Below are positions 63,501 through 64,000 of a DNA stretch of 64,000 nucleotides, in pieces. The notes under the pieces were generated by a model. It saw only the letters and a list, made by a program, of their open reading frames with translations. It had not been told where the DNA came from and did no database searches. Source of the DNA: Acidobacteriaceae bacterium KBS 146 (GTDB lineage Bacteria > Acidobacteriota > Terriglobia > Terriglobales > Acidobacteriaceae); assembly GCA_000688615.1 (NCBI GenBank), contig JHVA01000001.1, forward strand, positions 4,075,001-4,139,000. The letters are read 5' to 3'. Every line of letters begins with the position of its first letter. The stretch's first letter is position 1. The position numbers and the translations under genes are program-made.

Positions 63501-64000
63501 CTACAGCCCTCGCGCCCTCTCGATCGCCCTAACCACCGCCTGGGCCTTATTCCGGCACTCCTCAAACTCCTTCTCAGGAACCGAGTCCGCCACAATCCCT
63601 GCGCCCGCCTGAATGTGTCCATGCGGTCCATCCATATACAGCGTGCGAATCGCAATGCACGAATCCAGGTTGCCGCTGAAATCCGCGTACAAAATGCTTC
63701 CTCCGTACACGCCGCGCCGCGCCGGTTCCATCTCTTCGATGATCTCCATCGCCCGCACCTTCGGAGCTCCGCTCAGCGTCCCGGCAGGGAAGCACGCGCG
63801 GAATGCATCGAGAGGCTCCAGCCCTTCGCGCAATTTTCCTTCAAGTGCGCTCACCAGGTGCATCACGTGGCTGTACCGCTCCACAAACATCAGGTCCTTC
63901 ACCCGCACCGACCCGAACTCGCTTACGCGTCCAACATCGTTGCGCCCCAGGTCCACTAACATGATGTGTTCCGCGCGCTCCTTCTCGTCGGCGCGAAGTT
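63501..64000 (-). CDS. trpE: Anthranilate synthase component I, C-terminal part (runs off window)
   Basis: The last 165 or so residues are in the window; the 5' end lies beyond 64000. Chorismate-binding landmarks: [76 protein letters not shown] and the C-terminal [16 protein letters not shown]. With TrpG it makes anthranilate from chorismate. PabB is the alternative, but the [11 protein letters not shown] and [10 protein letters not shown] forms fit TrpE well. Same strand as trpG. Confidence 0.93.
   Translation of the reverse strand, partial: LRADEKERAEHIMLVDLGRNDVGRVSEFGSVRVKDLMFVERYSHVMHLVSALEGKLREGLEPLDAFRACFPAGTLSGAPKVRAMEIIEEMEPARRGVYGGSILYADFSGNLDSCIAIRTLYMDGPHGHIQAGAGIVADSVPEKEFEECRNKAQAVVRAIERARGL

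Noticed and set aside
63235..63612. Plus-strand open frame with CHPERSAAKSKDL
   Set aside because: Repeat-derived and overlaps the real trpE on the opposite strand.

Overview
This window reads as a chromosomal segment of an acidobacterium, most likely class Terriglobia (the Terriglobus/Granulicella/Edaphobacter group). That placement is inference. It rests on gene content, on the moderately GC-rich coding style with frequent GTG/TTG starts, on many secreted hypothetical proteins, and on short interspersed repeats such as GTCATCCTGAGCG...GTCGAAGGATCTGCGG, which I associate with this group. There are no rRNA genes, CRISPR arrays, prophage genes or intact insertion sequences. One tRNA gene (tRNA-Cys) is present.

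Layout. 0-9.4 kb (mostly minus strand): a DUF899 protein, an alkyltransferase-like DNA repair protein, a four-gene envelope-stress-type operon (ECF sigma, zinc-finger anti-sigma, B-box/membrane protein, DUF4097 'toastrack' protein), sodC, tdk, a YbjQ-family protein and trpD. 9.6-15.5 kb: a di-heme peroxidase-like cytochrome, two stress/periplasmic proteins, sucCD and ndk. 15.5-24.4 kb: an SGNH hydrolase, a LysR regulator followed by an SDR-RidA-nitronate monooxygenase operon, an aldose epimerase, and a CoA-transferase plus glycerate kinase unit. 24.4-32.5 kb: an orphan receiver protein behind a hairpin-rich leader, a PhzF protein, a 1-Cys peroxiredoxin with a terminator-like element in its leader, tRNA-Cys, a gene remnant beside a large palindrome, a secreted PQQ-type sugar dehydrogenase, an orphan radical SAM protein, a class II aldolase and a GntR/FadR regulator. 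32.8-38.4 kb: a surface-glycan-type group (ATP-grasp ligase, polysaccharide deacetylase, GT2 glycosyltransferase) and a lactate permease. 38.5-56.3 kb: mainly housekeeping genes (recG, an ABC exporter, a lysophospholipid acyltransferase, queA, polA, a diguanylate cyclase, a YfgM-like TPR protein, a K+-channel-like protein, xseA, glmM). 56.3-64 kb: a lactonase, alcohol dehydrogenase, apt, acylphosphatase, efp, a FecR-like secreted protein, trpG, a small protein, a repeat-rich spacer and the 3' part of trpE, which runs off the window.

Working together: sucCD serves the TCA cycle. The CoA-transferase pair and glycerate kinase could feed acetoacetate-type acids and glycerate into central metabolism. 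trpD, trpG and trpE belong to one pathway but are dispersed. No complete new defence or mobile system was recognised. The most distinctive items are the ECF/zinc-finger/toastrack operon, an SDR lacking the catalytic tyrosine inside a LysR-RidA-NMO unit, an orphan radical SAM enzyme with a C-terminal cysteine cluster, a K+ channel with a GLGD filter, an EF-P with a non-lysine loop tip, a RecG with a basic insertion, and several structured intergenic regions. All family assignments come from reading motifs by eye; no database search was run.
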